IMG/VR virus record: IMGVR_UViG_3300037504_000500
Location: 1-21,229 of that record
Origin: a virus
Direction: 5' to 3' (one strand)
DNA: 21,229 nt
The position numbers and the translations under genes are program-made. The notes beneath the pieces were generated by a model that was not told the DNA's origin, did not search any database, and worked only from the letters and a program-made list of their open reading frames with translations. Of the stretch, positions 6,844 to 14,660 are shown piece after piece (within the stretch, counting starts at the first letter, position 1; each line of letters begins with the position of its first letter).

Positions 6844-7881
6844 ATGCGCATAGCAGTAGTGACATTTGACGCTCGTGATAGTAATATCAATGGAGGGTAC
6901 GTTTTCGGTCCTCGTTACTTCGCGGACCATCTTGTAAACGAAGGTCATGAGGTTGATGCTATCTCCATAGTAACCAAGCATAAGATGCCGGAGGCTGACG
7001 ATAGCGCAGCAGCGTTATTCAAACAGGTACGGCTGAAAGATTGGTACGCGGACCGGTACGACTTCGTAGTCGTAGGATACCCTATGAGCGCAGGCATGCG
7101 TAAGAGTGATAGGCTGTCCGGTAAGTTTCTTCGAAGCCTGGAGCGTACGCCGTACTGCGTACTTGTTCAGGACGAGCATGAGCTTGGCGAGTCCAACGTA
7201 GTTGACAATGTAGGGGAGCTGATGGCAGACGCCAAGTTCGTCATCTACATCGCCGACGAACTGATCGATGCGTGGCAAAGCAAATTCCTGTATACCAATA
7301 CGTCGTACGTCATGCCTATGTTCCCTGCGAAACCGTCATCGCACGGGATGAAACCTAACGGTATAGGGTTAGGGTACGTAGGACGTATCGTATCGCGTAA
7401 GAAGATACGTCAGTTCCTTCAGGTAGCGGATCAATTTGCACCAGCAGGTATCCACGGCATCCTATGCGACGGACCTTTCAAGGTATGGTGCCTCAAGCAG
7501 AAGTTATTCAACGACCTGTACCAAGGACCTAATGGAACCGACCTCAGCGTCATCGCTCAGTACCGTTTCCTGTGGTGCTGCGTAGTCCTTGAACGTGGAG
7601 CCGCATTCTCTCCCAGGGTGGAACTGGCTCCTATCAACGCATTAGCTCACCGTACTATTCCGATACTTGTAAAGCAGTCAACTCCGAAGTGCATCCACAG
7701 GATCGTGCCTTGCGTTGACTGGAGTATCGTAGGTTCACGCTCGACTTCGGAAAAAGCCAAGGCGCACCACATCAAACGCGTTATTGAAATGACACCGGTA
7801 GTCGATTGTCAAGAAGTCATCGATGCGATCTATGATGAAATGTTCAATACGCAGTTCACACGCGTTATTCGTGCGTTCTGA
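6844..7881 (+). CDS. GT-B-fold glycosyltransferase-like protein
   Basis: 345 residues from ATG at 6844 with AGGAG at 6833-6837. The N-terminus 'MRIAVVTFDARDSNINGGY' has the strand plus G-G loop of GT-B sugar transferases, followed by 'FADHLVNEGHEVDAISIV', the usual helix and second strand. The second Rossmann-like half opens at 'GIGLGYVGRIVSRKKIRQFL' (about 173-192), the common start of the donor-binding domain. 'FSPRVELAPINALAHRTIPILV' (255-276) occupies the place of the E-rich donor loop but lacks a clear E-x7-E. The protein probably transfers a sugar to a virion protein, DNA or host glycan. It lies between packaging genes, away from any lipopolysaccharide cluster. Activity could be lost or altered, given the imperfect motif. 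Confidence 0.62.
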   Translation: MRIAVVTFDARDSNINGGYVFGPRYFADHLVNEGHEVDAISIVTKHKMPEADDSAAALFKQVRLKDWYADRYDFVVVGYPMSAGMRKSDRLSGKFLRSLERTPYCVLVQDEHELGESNVVDNVGELMADAKFVIYIADELIDAWQSKFLYTNTSYVMPMFPAKPSSHGMKPNGIGLGYVGRIVSRKKIRQFLQVADQFAPAGIHGILCDGPFKVWCLKQKLFNDLYQGPNGTDLSVIAQYRFLWCCVVLERGAAFSPRVELAPINALAHRTIPILVKQSTPKCIHRIVPCVDWSIVGSRSTSEKAKAHHIKRVIEMTPVVDCQEVIDAIYDEMFNTQFTRVIRAF

Positions 7882-7910
7882 AGTAAGTGCATAAATCCTT
7901 CGTTACCTAA

Positions 7911-7941
7911 GTATGTAGCTAGGCTTGTCCTAGCTGCTTAC
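7911..7941 (+). other. Strong hairpin between genes, no T-run
   Basis: Arms 7911-7923 and 7929-7941 pair over 13 positions, with one mismatch and one G-U, around the five-base loop CTTGT; the core AGCTAGG/CCTAGCT is perfect. It lies 29 bases after the glycosyltransferase-like stop and 33 bases before the next gene. No T-tract follows, so it is not a standard intrinsic terminator. An RNA processing or stability element, or a DNA-binding palindrome, are alternatives. Confidence 0.55.
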
Positions 7942-7974
7942 ATTGTTAGAGACAGGGTAAACGTACCTACCATC

Positions 7975-8601
7975 ATGACTGGTATGGTACACCTACGATT
8001 ACTTCTACTGGTACTGCTGCTGGTGACGACGGGGTGCAATACACGATCACCGGGTAAGGCGGAATCTCGGAAGACGGTAGTTGATACGTCCGAATCCACC
8101 GAGGCATCAACCATTGAAGGAGTTGGAACGGTTGCTCCTGGGACGAAGGTGGAAATTACTACCACGTACGCCCAGCAACCTAACCCTCCGGATACTACAG
8201 CCACCGCAAATATCGACGATAAAAACGCTACGTCTAGTACCGGTGATGCTGGTCAGTGGTCAGAAACCCTGGCTCAGCTCAGTCCGTTGATATGGATCGG
8301 TGCTGCATGTATCGTAGCCGGTGTTATTATTCTGGCCATTACGATCAAGCGTAGAGGGATGGGAGGATTTGTGGGGTCCTTACCAATCTGGCTTGGTCCT
8401 GCTATTTCAGGTACCGGCGTCGGTTTCATATTCCTGCCTAGGTTTGTGGAACTGGCTGCCGGTCCTTTGGTATCTATCGCTTTAGTTTCTATTGTCACCC
8501 TGCTAATCCTCGGACTGTGGGTGGCATACCGTAATCGTTTGAAGATAGAGAAGAAAACCGGTTACGATATGCCTTTCACGAAAAAAGGAATAGGGGTTTA
8601 G
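7975..8601 (+). CDS. Lipoprotein-like protein with three membrane spans
   Basis: 208 residues. The N-terminus is a hydrophobic signal-like segment (LRLLLLVLLLVTTGC, residues 7-21) ending at C21. The residues before the cysteine (T-T-G) are a loose rather than a perfect lipobox. Residues 22-100 are a threonine/serine-rich hydrophilic stretch, then three hydrophobic segments follow at about 104-124, 132-154 and 161-184, and a basic tail. A lipid-anchored or cleaved N-terminus joined to polytopic segments is unusual. The ribosome site is weak; ATG 7984 is an alternative start. The next gene is also membrane-anchored, so the two may act together, for example in lysis or at the host envelope. Function unknown. 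Confidence 0.65.
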   Translation: MTGMVHLRLLLLVLLLVTTGCNTRSPGKAESRKTVVDTSESTEASTIEGVGTVAPGTKVEITTTYAQQPNPPDTTATANIDDKNATSSTGDAGQWSETLAQLSPLIWIGAACIVAGVIILAITIKRRGMGGFVGSLPIWLGPAISGTGVGFIFLPRFVELAAGPLVSIALVSIVTLLILGLWVAYRNRLKIEKKTGYDMPFTKKGIGV

Positions 8602-8635
8602 CACGCCTCGTAAAACCCGGAGCAGGTACTGAACC

Positions 8636-9055
8636 ATGATGACATTATTGAAACTCGTAACGGGTGTAGGCACAGCTGCTGCGGGAGTAGCGGCACCGGT
8701 AGCACAAGCCTCACAAGATCCTACCCTCACCGTCAGTCTAGGTACCGTTCTAACCTCTGTCGGTATGATATGCGTAGGTCTCGGCTTCGTAATTAGGACA
8801 GTATGGAGCGCAGCTTCTGAACGCAGCTCTGTACTGCAGATCCAGAAATCGATGGCCGTCGAAATGCAGACGCTACATATAACGCTGAATAAGCATATGG
8901 ATGACGGTAATGAGTACTGGCGTCGAGACGACGCCCGTAAGGACCTGATCGAACAACGTCTAGCGCGATTGGAAGCCAAGCTAGAAGACGTCGGTAGCAA
9001 TACGTACAAAGCTCTCTCCAGGAAGGACGAACAAAATGGCAATGGCAACCGGTAG
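8636..9055 (+). CDS. Membrane-anchored coiled-coil protein (holin or spanin-like)
   Basis: 139 residues, from tandem ATGs at 8636 and 8639. Residues 1-26 are a weakly hydrophobic, alanine-rich segment ending in PVAQAS, possibly a signal sequence. A clear membrane helix spans about 31-57 (LTVSLGTVLTSVGMICVGLGFVIRTVW). Residues 60-120 form a charged coiled coil (SSVLQIQKSMAVEMQTL..., LIEQRLARLEAKLEDV). One membrane helix plus a coiled coil occurs in inner-membrane spanins and in some holin-like or XhlA-like proteins, but no lysin gene is visible here. The last 20 bases overlap the portal gene and carry its ribosome site. Function is open. Confidence 0.65.
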   Translation: MMTLLKLVTGVGTAAAGVAAPVAQASQDPTLTVSLGTVLTSVGMICVGLGFVIRTVWSAASERSSVLQIQKSMAVEMQTLHITLNKHMDDGNEYWRRDDARKDLIEQRLARLEAKLEDVGSNTYKALSRKDEQNGNGNR

Positions 9056-10508
9056 TAAGGATAAGGTTGATTACGTAACTAAGCAGGTAGAAGTGCTACG
9101 TAGTCGCTGGAATCTCCCTGAAACACTGCTCGGTGGTACTAAAGCCATGAGGGCTGCCGGGGAGAAGTACCTTCCTAAGGAAGACAAAGAACCTCACGAC
9201 GCGTACACCGTACGATTGAATCGTTCTTTCCTGTATAACGCGTACGGTGACACGCTTACGAAAACGGTGGCGAAACCGTTTCAGAAACCAATTGACGTGC
9301 AGAATTTACCGGAGTCTTTGGAGTACCTGTTGAATGACGTAGATACCAACGGGACTGACCTAACCAATTTCGGGAAGTCGTTATTCCGTGATATGCTTCA
9401 CTTCGGTATCTGCTACGTAATGGTCGACTACACACGAATCCCTCAGAATGAACGAGGAGAACGTCTAGCTACGATCGCTGAAGAAAAGGCGTCCGGAGCA
9501 CGCGTCGTAATGGAGCGTATCACTCCTACGGATATCCTTGGGGTGAGGCACGACGATTCAGGAGAACTCACGCAGGTACGTATCAAAGAGGTTCGTGTTG
9601 AACCTGACGGGTTGTACGGTGAGCAGGAAGTTCACTACGTGCGGGTGTATGAAAAACTCGATAATGGACGAATTGCTTGGGCGAAGTACCGGAAGCCTGA
9701 GGATCAGGATAAATTTATTCTAACCGATGACCGCGGTGTAATGATCGGTACGTCTCGTATCCCACTAATTAGTATGCAAGCATCTCCTGATACCATATGC
9801 CCTGTTTACGAAAGACTCGCTGAGGTTAATCTCGCCCATTGGCAGAGTGAATCCGATCAGCGTAATATCCTACGCGTAGCTCGGTTCGCTATACTATTCT
9901 TCAAAGGCCTGACGAAGGAGGAGGCCGAAGAAGACATCAAGATCGGACCATTCAATAGTTTCACATCGAGCAGTGATGAAGCGGATGGTAAGTACATTGA
10001 GCATAGCGGCAGCGCGATCCAGGCAGGTGAACGTGACATCACCAAGCTTGAAGCACGGATGGAAGCGTTGGGTATGCAGCCATTCGTGGAACGTTCAGCC
10101 GACTCCACAGCAACCGGTAAAAAGATCGACGAGGGGCGAGGACAGGCCTTGATCCTGGAGTGGGTGCGTGCGCTCGAGCTCGCTCTTTACGAAGCATTCA
10201 GTATCGTTTCGGAGTGGACCAGGGTAGAACTCCCTGAGGATCTTCTGATCAATGTCTACAGCGATTTCGAGATACTGGTAAATCGTGGCGGGGACGTAGA
10301 GTTCCTGCTGAAGTGCCTGGTTTCCGGTAAGATGACTCTCGAAACCTTCTGGGCTGAAGTAGCACGTCGAGGTTTGATGTCTGAAACCTTCGACCCTGAG
10401 GTTGAGGCTCGGTCCGTACGTGATACCCTCGATCCTGGTACTATCGGTTTCGAGGACGAGGACGAGGGCGAGGGCGAGGGCGAGGAAGAGGACGACGAAG
10501 ACATGTAA
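9036..10508 (+). CDS. Portal protein, DUF4055 type
   Basis: 490 residues, typical for a portal. The start at 9036 is supported by AGGAAGG at 9020-9026. The N-terminal 'AAGEKYLPKED...YTVRLNRSFLYNAYGDTLTKTV' and the central 'VNLAHWQSESDQRNILRVARFAILFF' (about 269-294) are characteristic of the DUF4055 family, which occupies the portal position in many phages. Twelve copies would form the ring at the capsid vertex through which DNA passes. The C-terminus ends in an extreme acidic tail of D, E and G (about 471-490), encoded by a GAGGAC/GAGGGC hexamer-like repeat at about 10453-10504. The upstream gene overlaps it by 20 bases. Confidence 0.88.
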   Translation: MAMATGSKDKVDYVTKQVEVLRSRWNLPETLLGGTKAMRAAGEKYLPKEDKEPHDAYTVRLNRSFLYNAYGDTLTKTVAKPFQKPIDVQNLPESLEYLLNDVDTNGTDLTNFGKSLFRDMLHFGICYVMVDYTRIPQNERGERLATIAEEKASGARVVMERITPTDILGVRHDDSGELTQVRIKEVRVEPDGLYGEQEVHYVRVYEKLDNGRIAWAKYRKPEDQDKFILTDDRGVMIGTSRIPLISMQASPDTICPVYERLAEVNLAHWQSESDQRNILRVARFAILFFKGLTKEEAEEDIKIGPFNSFTSSSDEADGKYIEHSGSAIQAGERDITKLEARMEALGMQPFVERSADSTATGKKIDEGRGQALILEWVRALELALYEAFSIVSEWTRVELPEDLLINVYSDFEILVNRGGDVEFLLKCLVSGKMTLETFWAEVARRGLMSETFDPEVEARSVRDTLDPGTIGFEDEDEGEGEGEEEDDEDM

Positions 10509-10526
10509 CCTCTAGGAAGGGATGGC

Positions 10527-11087
10527 ATGGACTACGAGAAAACCTACCGTAAATTGTACTTAGATCACGGGTACATGCTTCGAAGTGATCGTGAAGAGCT
10601 GTTCGAGTTCTGCCTCCCTCTGCTAGAAAAAGAGAAGCCGTCTACGGTGCTCGACTTCGGGTGCGGCAGAGGTACATTCCTAGACTGGATCATCCAGCAT
10701 TCGTGGTGCGAACGGGCAGCCGGGTTGGACATATCTGATATCCAGGTACCTTCTAGCGTGCCATGGACATTCTGCAAATGCCCGACGTGGTGCTCTCCTT
10801 ATAGCGATAAAGAGTTCGAATGGGCTACTTCTTTCGACGTACTTGAGCACCTCACCGGATCGGAGATACTTGCTACGCTAGAGGAAATGCGTAGGGTATC
10901 CGGAAGTGGGTTGATCGGTATGGTTTACGCTGGTCCGGATATCTACCGATGCCCGTTGACCGGAGCCAATCTACATAGAACGGTGATGGATAAAAATGAA
11001 TGGGCTACGATCCTTGGTCATTACGGAGCAATCGAAGTGCTTGACGCTCCAGGAAAACGTACGCCTTTCTGCTTGCGATGGGATTGA
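10527..11087 (+). CDS. Class I SAM-dependent methyltransferase
   Basis: 186 residues with AGGAAGGGA upstream of ATG 10527. Motif I 'VLDFGCGRGTF' (41-51) binds SAM. D68 in 'AAGLDIS' is placed to hold the SAM ribose. 'FDVLEHL' (103-109) is the post-II/IV motif of the Methyltransf_11/25-like group. The later 'GANLHRTVMDKNEWATIL' segment resembles small-molecule or glycan methyltransferases rather than DNA methyltransferases, which would show D/N-PP-Y. It lies between portal and head-morphogenesis genes, 18 bases after one and 3 bases before the other. A role in modifying sugars or proteins on the virion fits the neighbouring glycosyltransferase-like genes, but the substrate is unknown. Confidence 0.8.
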   Translation: MDYEKTYRKLYLDHGYMLRSDREELFEFCLPLLEKEKPSTVLDFGCGRGTFLDWIIQHSWCERAAGLDISDIQVPSSVPWTFCKCPTWCSPYSDKEFEWATSFDVLEHLTGSEILATLEEMRRVSGSGLIGMVYAGPDIYRCPLTGANLHRTVMDKNEWATILGHYGAIEVLDAPGKRTPFCLRWD

Positions 11088-11090
11088 CGG

Positions 11091-13385
11091 ATGGCTGTAA
11101 ACGATGATCTATTCGAGGCGGTGGTACGCCACGCGCATTACGTAGAAAGATGGAAGACTCATGAAGTCAATCAGATGGTCGGCTTCCTCAACGATGAAGT
11201 ATTTCCACGTACTACGGAGCTGATTCAAGATCGTTTGAATTCACTATCTCCGATGGACGCTCGTAAGGCTGCGCAGCTACAGCGATTGAATCTCGCCTTA
11301 CGTGAGCAATTTCGTACGGACTACGGACCGTCACGTAACGAGGTCAGGAAGAACGTACTAGACTTTGCTGAGTACGAAGCTGAATGGATCAAAGGCACTA
11401 TTCAGAAAGCTACACCGATCAGTGTCGATCTCGCTTCGCCGTCGACTGAAGCGTTACGTGCTATCCTGTCTCCTAACGCAATAGAAGGTGATGTCCTCGG
11501 GAAATCATGGCAGAAGTGGTGGGGAGCTTTCGAGAATAACACGAGTACTAGGATAATGCAGCAGATACGCTTGGGGGTGGCTGAAGGACGTTCCACTCCG
11601 GAGATAGTACGTACGCTTGTTGGTACACGTGCCAATAACTACACCGATGGTATCTACCAAGCCTCGAGGCGTGAAGCTTCCATGATAGTTCGCACCGCAA
11701 CGAACGACGCCAGCGCTCGGGCGCGTGAGATGACGTACAAGCAGAACGACGACGTTATCAGCGGAGTCGAGTACGTGGCAACCCTGGACGGACGTACCAC
11801 CATCCGGTGCGCTTCGCTAGACGGTCGTATCTTCCGTATCGGTGACGGTCCACGTCCACCGCAGCATCCGAACTGTCGTAGCACGACAGTACCGGTCACT
11901 AAATCGTGGAAGGAGCTCGGCATCCCGTTGAAGGATACCAACGCAACGACACGAGCTTCGATGAATGGACAGGTCTCAGCTAAAATGTCTTATTCGGAGT
12001 GGTTGAAAAAACAACCAACGGATATTCAGAACAGAGTACTAGGGAAGAGCCGCGCTCGATTGTTCCGTAAAGGGGAGGTACGACTTGACCGCTTCCAGGA
12101 TAACGGGAAAACCCTTACTCTGGACGAATTGAAACGCATGGATAACCTGGATCAGAAACGTGTCTTTCCTGGGGAGAAGACCGGCGTGTCTACTCCGTCG
12201 CCGTCTCGTACGTCTACGAGAAGTACTACTCCTGCGCCTAAGGTTGCGGATCCACCGAGTACAGCAAGCCGTCCTCCTCGTAAAAAGGCTGCACCCGTGA
12301 AGAAAATGACGCGACTAGATAGGAAAATTGAGAACAATAGAAAAAAGCTTAACGAGGTAGAAGCCAAGCTAGCAACGGACCCTCGTAACGAGGACCTATT
12401 GATCAAACGGCGCAGGTACGCGGTACGGCTGGAAGAAGCTTTGAAGGAGAAGTCCACGCTTCCGACCGGTACCGTTACGTCGACGACTACCTCGACTAGA
12501 ACGTCTGCTAAACTTCGTACCGGACGGCAGGTTCGTGAAGACATCGAAAAGAAATTGAATGAAACCTCCAGCGCATCTTCCGTAGGAGCTTCTAACGTAA
12601 CCGGTGACGTAGTTGATACGTTACGTAAAATCGAAGACGACATCGCTAATGTAGAGTTCAGGTATAGTAACGGTAAAATGAATACGATGGTCTACATGGA
12701 TCGTATCGGCGAACTTCAAGACGCTAAACGTATGCTGCTACGTAGAGCTGGAAAGAGTACCTCACAATCCGCTCTCGGTACCACGAGATTGCCGGTAGGT
12801 AGCAAAGAAAGTATACGAGCAGTCCATGATGAATTGATGCGAGACGTAACCCCGTACCGTAAGCTTGGTATAAAAACAGGTAGCGCCACTTCGGCGTCAG
12901 TACGTGCTAAAGCTGAGGAGGCTCAAGACTTTTTACGTCGTGTGACGGACTCGTCTAGCACGGGTGGGAAAAACCTTAGGGTTAAAGTGGTTAGTGAACG
13001 TGGTAGGGCATTCGCTAGGTACAATGACCGTAGCGTACACGTCGATCCGACAAAGGGAACCAGGACGTACGTTCACGAGATAGCTCATCTGCTTGAAGAT
13101 AATTCTCCTGGGTGGCGTGCTAAGGTCGCGAAATTCTTCAGAAAACGTACTAAGGGTGATACGTTACGTACGATGCGTGAGCTAACAGGTAACAGAGCTT
13201 ACCGTGACACCGAAGTAGGGTACCGCGATGAGTTCATAAATCCGTACATGGGTAAAGTAAAGCAAGATGTGGCACGCGAGGTAGTATCCATGGGTACTGA
13301 ACTGCTGTACGCCGATCCGATAGGTTTCATGAAGAAGGACCCTGAAATGTTCGAATTCATCATCGATTTATTGAGAGGTGTGTAG
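11091..13385 (+). CDS. Mu-F/SPP1 gp7-like head protein fused to a C-terminal metallopeptidase
   Basis: 764 residues, far longer than a plain Mu-F/gp7 protein. Residues about 145-275 carry the head-morphogenesis domain: 'RIMQQIRLGVAEGRSTPEIV', 'EASMIVRTATNDASARA', 'EYVATLDGRTTIRCASLDG', ending 'PPQHPNCRSTTVPV'. A Ser/Thr/Pro-rich linker with charged coiled coil covers about 360-570. The C-terminal ~130 residues contain 'YVHEIAHLLEDN' with an HExxH zinc site (H662, E663, H666) and 'REVVSMGTELL' (E730, probable third ligand), as in gluzincin-type domains attached to some phage head proteins. The first part aids capsid assembly at the portal. The peptidase could process head proteins or act after ejection. 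It begins 3 bases after the methyltransferase stop. Confidence 0.85.
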   Translation: MAVNDDLFEAVVRHAHYVERWKTHEVNQMVGFLNDEVFPRTTELIQDRLNSLSPMDARKAAQLQRLNLALREQFRTDYGPSRNEVRKNVLDFAEYEAEWIKGTIQKATPISVDLASPSTEALRAILSPNAIEGDVLGKSWQKWWGAFENNTSTRIMQQIRLGVAEGRSTPEIVRTLVGTRANNYTDGIYQASRREASMIVRTATNDASARAREMTYKQNDDVISGVEYVATLDGRTTIRCASLDGRIFRIGDGPRPPQHPNCRSTTVPVTKSWKELGIPLKDTNATTRASMNGQVSAKMSYSEWLKKQPTDIQNRVLGKSRARLFRKGEVRLDRFQDNGKTLTLDELKRMDNLDQKRVFPGEKTGVSTPSPSRTSTRSTTPAPKVADPPSTASRPPRKKAAPVKKMTRLDRKIENNRKKLNEVEAKLATDPRNEDLLIKRRRYAVRLEEALKEKSTLPTGTVTSTTTSTRTSAKLRTGRQVREDIEKKLNETSSASSVGASNVTGDVVDTLRKIEDDIANVEFRYSNGKMNTMVYMDRIGELQDAKRMLLRRAGKSTSQSALGTTRLPVGSKESIRAVHDELMRDVTPYRKLGIKTGSATSASVRAKAEEAQDFLRRVTDSSSTGGKNLRVKVVSERGRAFARYNDRSVHVDPTKGTRTYVHEIAHLLEDNSPGWRAKVAKFFRKRTKGDTLRTMRELTGNRAYRDTEVGYRDEFINPYMGKVKQDVAREVVSMGTELLYADPIGFMKKDPEMFEFIIDLLRGV

Positions 13386-13386
13386 C

Positions 13387-13650
13387 ATGACGGCAAAGGT
13401 TACCCTACCCGATGGCAGCGAGTTGCACGTCACTGACGGCTTCTGGACTTCACCCTCCCGGGATGTGACGGAGGCGGTGAATAGGTTGTGGTACGAAAAA
13501 GAACTCGACACGTACGTCAACACCTCGGATCCGGATAACGACATGGCTTCAGCGGAGGTTATGGCGGAGTATCTTAGAGGTCGTGCGGTTTCCGTATCAG
13601 GTGCGGATGTTCGATCCGACCTTGAGGATGATTTAAGTACTGATTTTTGA
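13387..13650 (+). CDS. Small hypothetical protein before the scaffold gene
   Basis: 87 residues from ATG 13387, directly after the TAG of the preceding gene, with GAGAGGTG at 13374-13380. A GTG at 13378 would add three residues and overlap that stop. The protein is acidic, starts with a short strand-rich block ('AKVTLPDGSELHVTDGFW'), and ends in helices and 'SDLEDDLSTDF'. It may follow the head-protein gene in the same transcript. No family is recognised. Confidence 0.65.
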   Translation: MTAKVTLPDGSELHVTDGFWTSPSRDVTEAVNRLWYEKELDTYVNTSDPDNDMASAEVMAEYLRGRAVSVSGADVRSDLEDDLSTDF

Positions 13651-13663
13651 GTAGCTTAATACT

Positions 13664-13692
13664 CCGTTAGCTTACGTAGTTGTACGTATAAT
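13664..13692 (+). promoter_or_regulatory. Candidate promoter upstream of scaffold and capsid genes
   Basis: A perfect TATAAT lies at 13687-13692 in the 166-base gap before the scaffold gene. No good TTGACA-like -35 is found at 16-18 bases; the best nearby hexamers score poorly. It is placed where a strong late promoter for head genes would make sense, but the evidence is the -10 box alone. Confidence 0.3.
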
Positions 13693-13731
13693 GCCCGAGA
13701 AACTGTATCTAAACGAAGCATACTAATCCCT

Positions 13732-13780
13732 AGGTGGCTGGTACGGGACGCACCCCACCTCCGCTTGACGGGATGTCAAG
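13732..13780 (+). other. Two adjacent hairpins in the scaffold leader
   Basis: AGGTGG at 13732-13737 pairs with CCACCT at 13755-13760. Directly after it, CTTGAC at 13764-13769 pairs with GTCAAG at 13775-13780 around a five-base loop. Both lie between the candidate -10 box and the scaffold ribosome site (AAGGGA near 13804), so they would be in the leader RNA. No T-run follows. They could stabilise the mRNA or affect translation. Confidence 0.4.
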
Positions 13781-13816
13781 TCGTCCTACGTAACGCCTAA
13801 CGGAAGGGATACCCGT

Positions 13817-14608
13817 ATGGCACTGCCTATCATCATCAAGAGCTTGGATGAAATCGCCGAGCCGCTCCGCGAGCACTACGTCGAGAAGGATGGGAAATTC
13901 ATGCTCGACGCCACCCCGAGTAACGGACTCGCTATCGAGGATGTTACTGGGTTGAAAAATTCCCTGGCTGCCGCACGTGGCGAACGGGATAAGCTCAACG
14001 AGCAGATTCGTGGTTTCAAGGATATCGATCCTACGAAAGCGCGGGACGCGCTGAAGAAGGTCGAGGAGATGCAGAACTGGGATCCGGATAAGCAGGTCGA
14101 AGAAAAGATCAAGGCTAAGCTGGAGCAGATGAAGTCTCTGCATCAACAGGAACTCGAGAAGGTCAGCGGTGAGTCTAAGGCTCTCACGGGGCAGCTCGAG
14201 AAACTCATGGTGGACGCCGCAGCTTCTGAGGCTCTTCAGAAGGAAGGCGGTAACATCAAGATCCTGATGCCTCATATCCGCAGCCAAGTTCGCATGCGCC
14301 GTACCGAAGACGGGCAGATGATCGCTGAGGTAGTCGATGAAAGTGGTAACCCTCGAGTTGGTGATGCGCAGGGCAATCCGATGACCATCCCTCAACTGGT
14401 CGACGAATTGCGGCAATCCGATGACTACGCTCCGGCCTTTAGCGGGTCCGGATCTTCCGGTTCGGGTTCGAAACCTTCGAACTCACACCAAAAACCTCCC
14501 ACCGGCAATGGTGGTGGTGTGCTTCAGATCAAGTCATCCGATCAGGACAGCATCAACGAGAACTGGCAGAAAATTGCCTCCGGCGAAGCCGAAGTCGTTC
14601 CGGACTAG
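13817..14608 (+). CDS. Capsid scaffolding protein
   Basis: 263 residues immediately before the major capsid gene, the usual scaffold position. After an N-terminal block there is a long charged coiled coil (about 45-150: 'SLAAARGERDKLNEQIRGF', 'KIKAKLEQMKSLHQQELEKV'). It is followed by 'ILMPHIRSQVRMRRTEDGQM' and 'MTIPQLVDELRQSDDYAPAF', a segment widely shared by phage scaffolds. A Gly/Ser-rich linker (about 209-240) leads to a short helical tail (INENWQKIASGE), where scaffolds usually contact coat protein. The protein directs procapsid assembly and then leaves. A ribosome site AAGGGA precedes ATG 13817. Codon use changes here to a more GC-ending pattern shared with the capsid gene. Confidence 0.85.
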   Translation: MALPIIIKSLDEIAEPLREHYVEKDGKFMLDATPSNGLAIEDVTGLKNSLAAARGERDKLNEQIRGFKDIDPTKARDALKKVEEMQNWDPDKQVEEKIKAKLEQMKSLHQQELEKVSGESKALTGQLEKLMVDAAASEALQKEGGNIKILMPHIRSQVRMRRTEDGQMIAEVVDESGNPRVGDAQGNPMTIPQLVDELRQSDDYAPAFSGSGSSGSGSKPSNSHQKPPTGNGGGVLQIKSSDQDSINENWQKIASGEAEVVPD

Positions 14609-14618
14609 TCAAAGGGAT

Positions 14619-14660
14619 GGTCGAAAGCTCCACCTCAATCCTTGAGAAAGGAATTCGACC
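14619..14660 (+). promoter_or_regulatory. Structured leader of the major capsid gene
   Basis: GGTCGAA (14619-14625) and TTCGACC (14654-14660) form an outer stem ending at the base before the ATG. Inside it, CTCAA (14634-14638) and TTGAG (14642-14646) form a second hairpin. The Shine-Dalgarno AAAGGA (14647-14652) lies between inner hairpin and outer 3' arm. Such a fold could partly hide or present the ribosome site and regulate capsid synthesis. Confidence 0.45.

Noticed and set aside
10527-11087. DNA restriction-modification methyltransferase
   Set aside because: The D/N-PP-Y motif of adenine or N4-cytosine enzymes and the PC motif of C5 enzymes are not seen, and no nuclease partner is adjacent.
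13730-14416. A 228-residue open frame on the minus strand over the scaffold gene
   Set aside because: It lies opposite a well-supported gene, has no ribosome site of its own and no recognisable domain. It is explained by the codon pattern of the sense strand.
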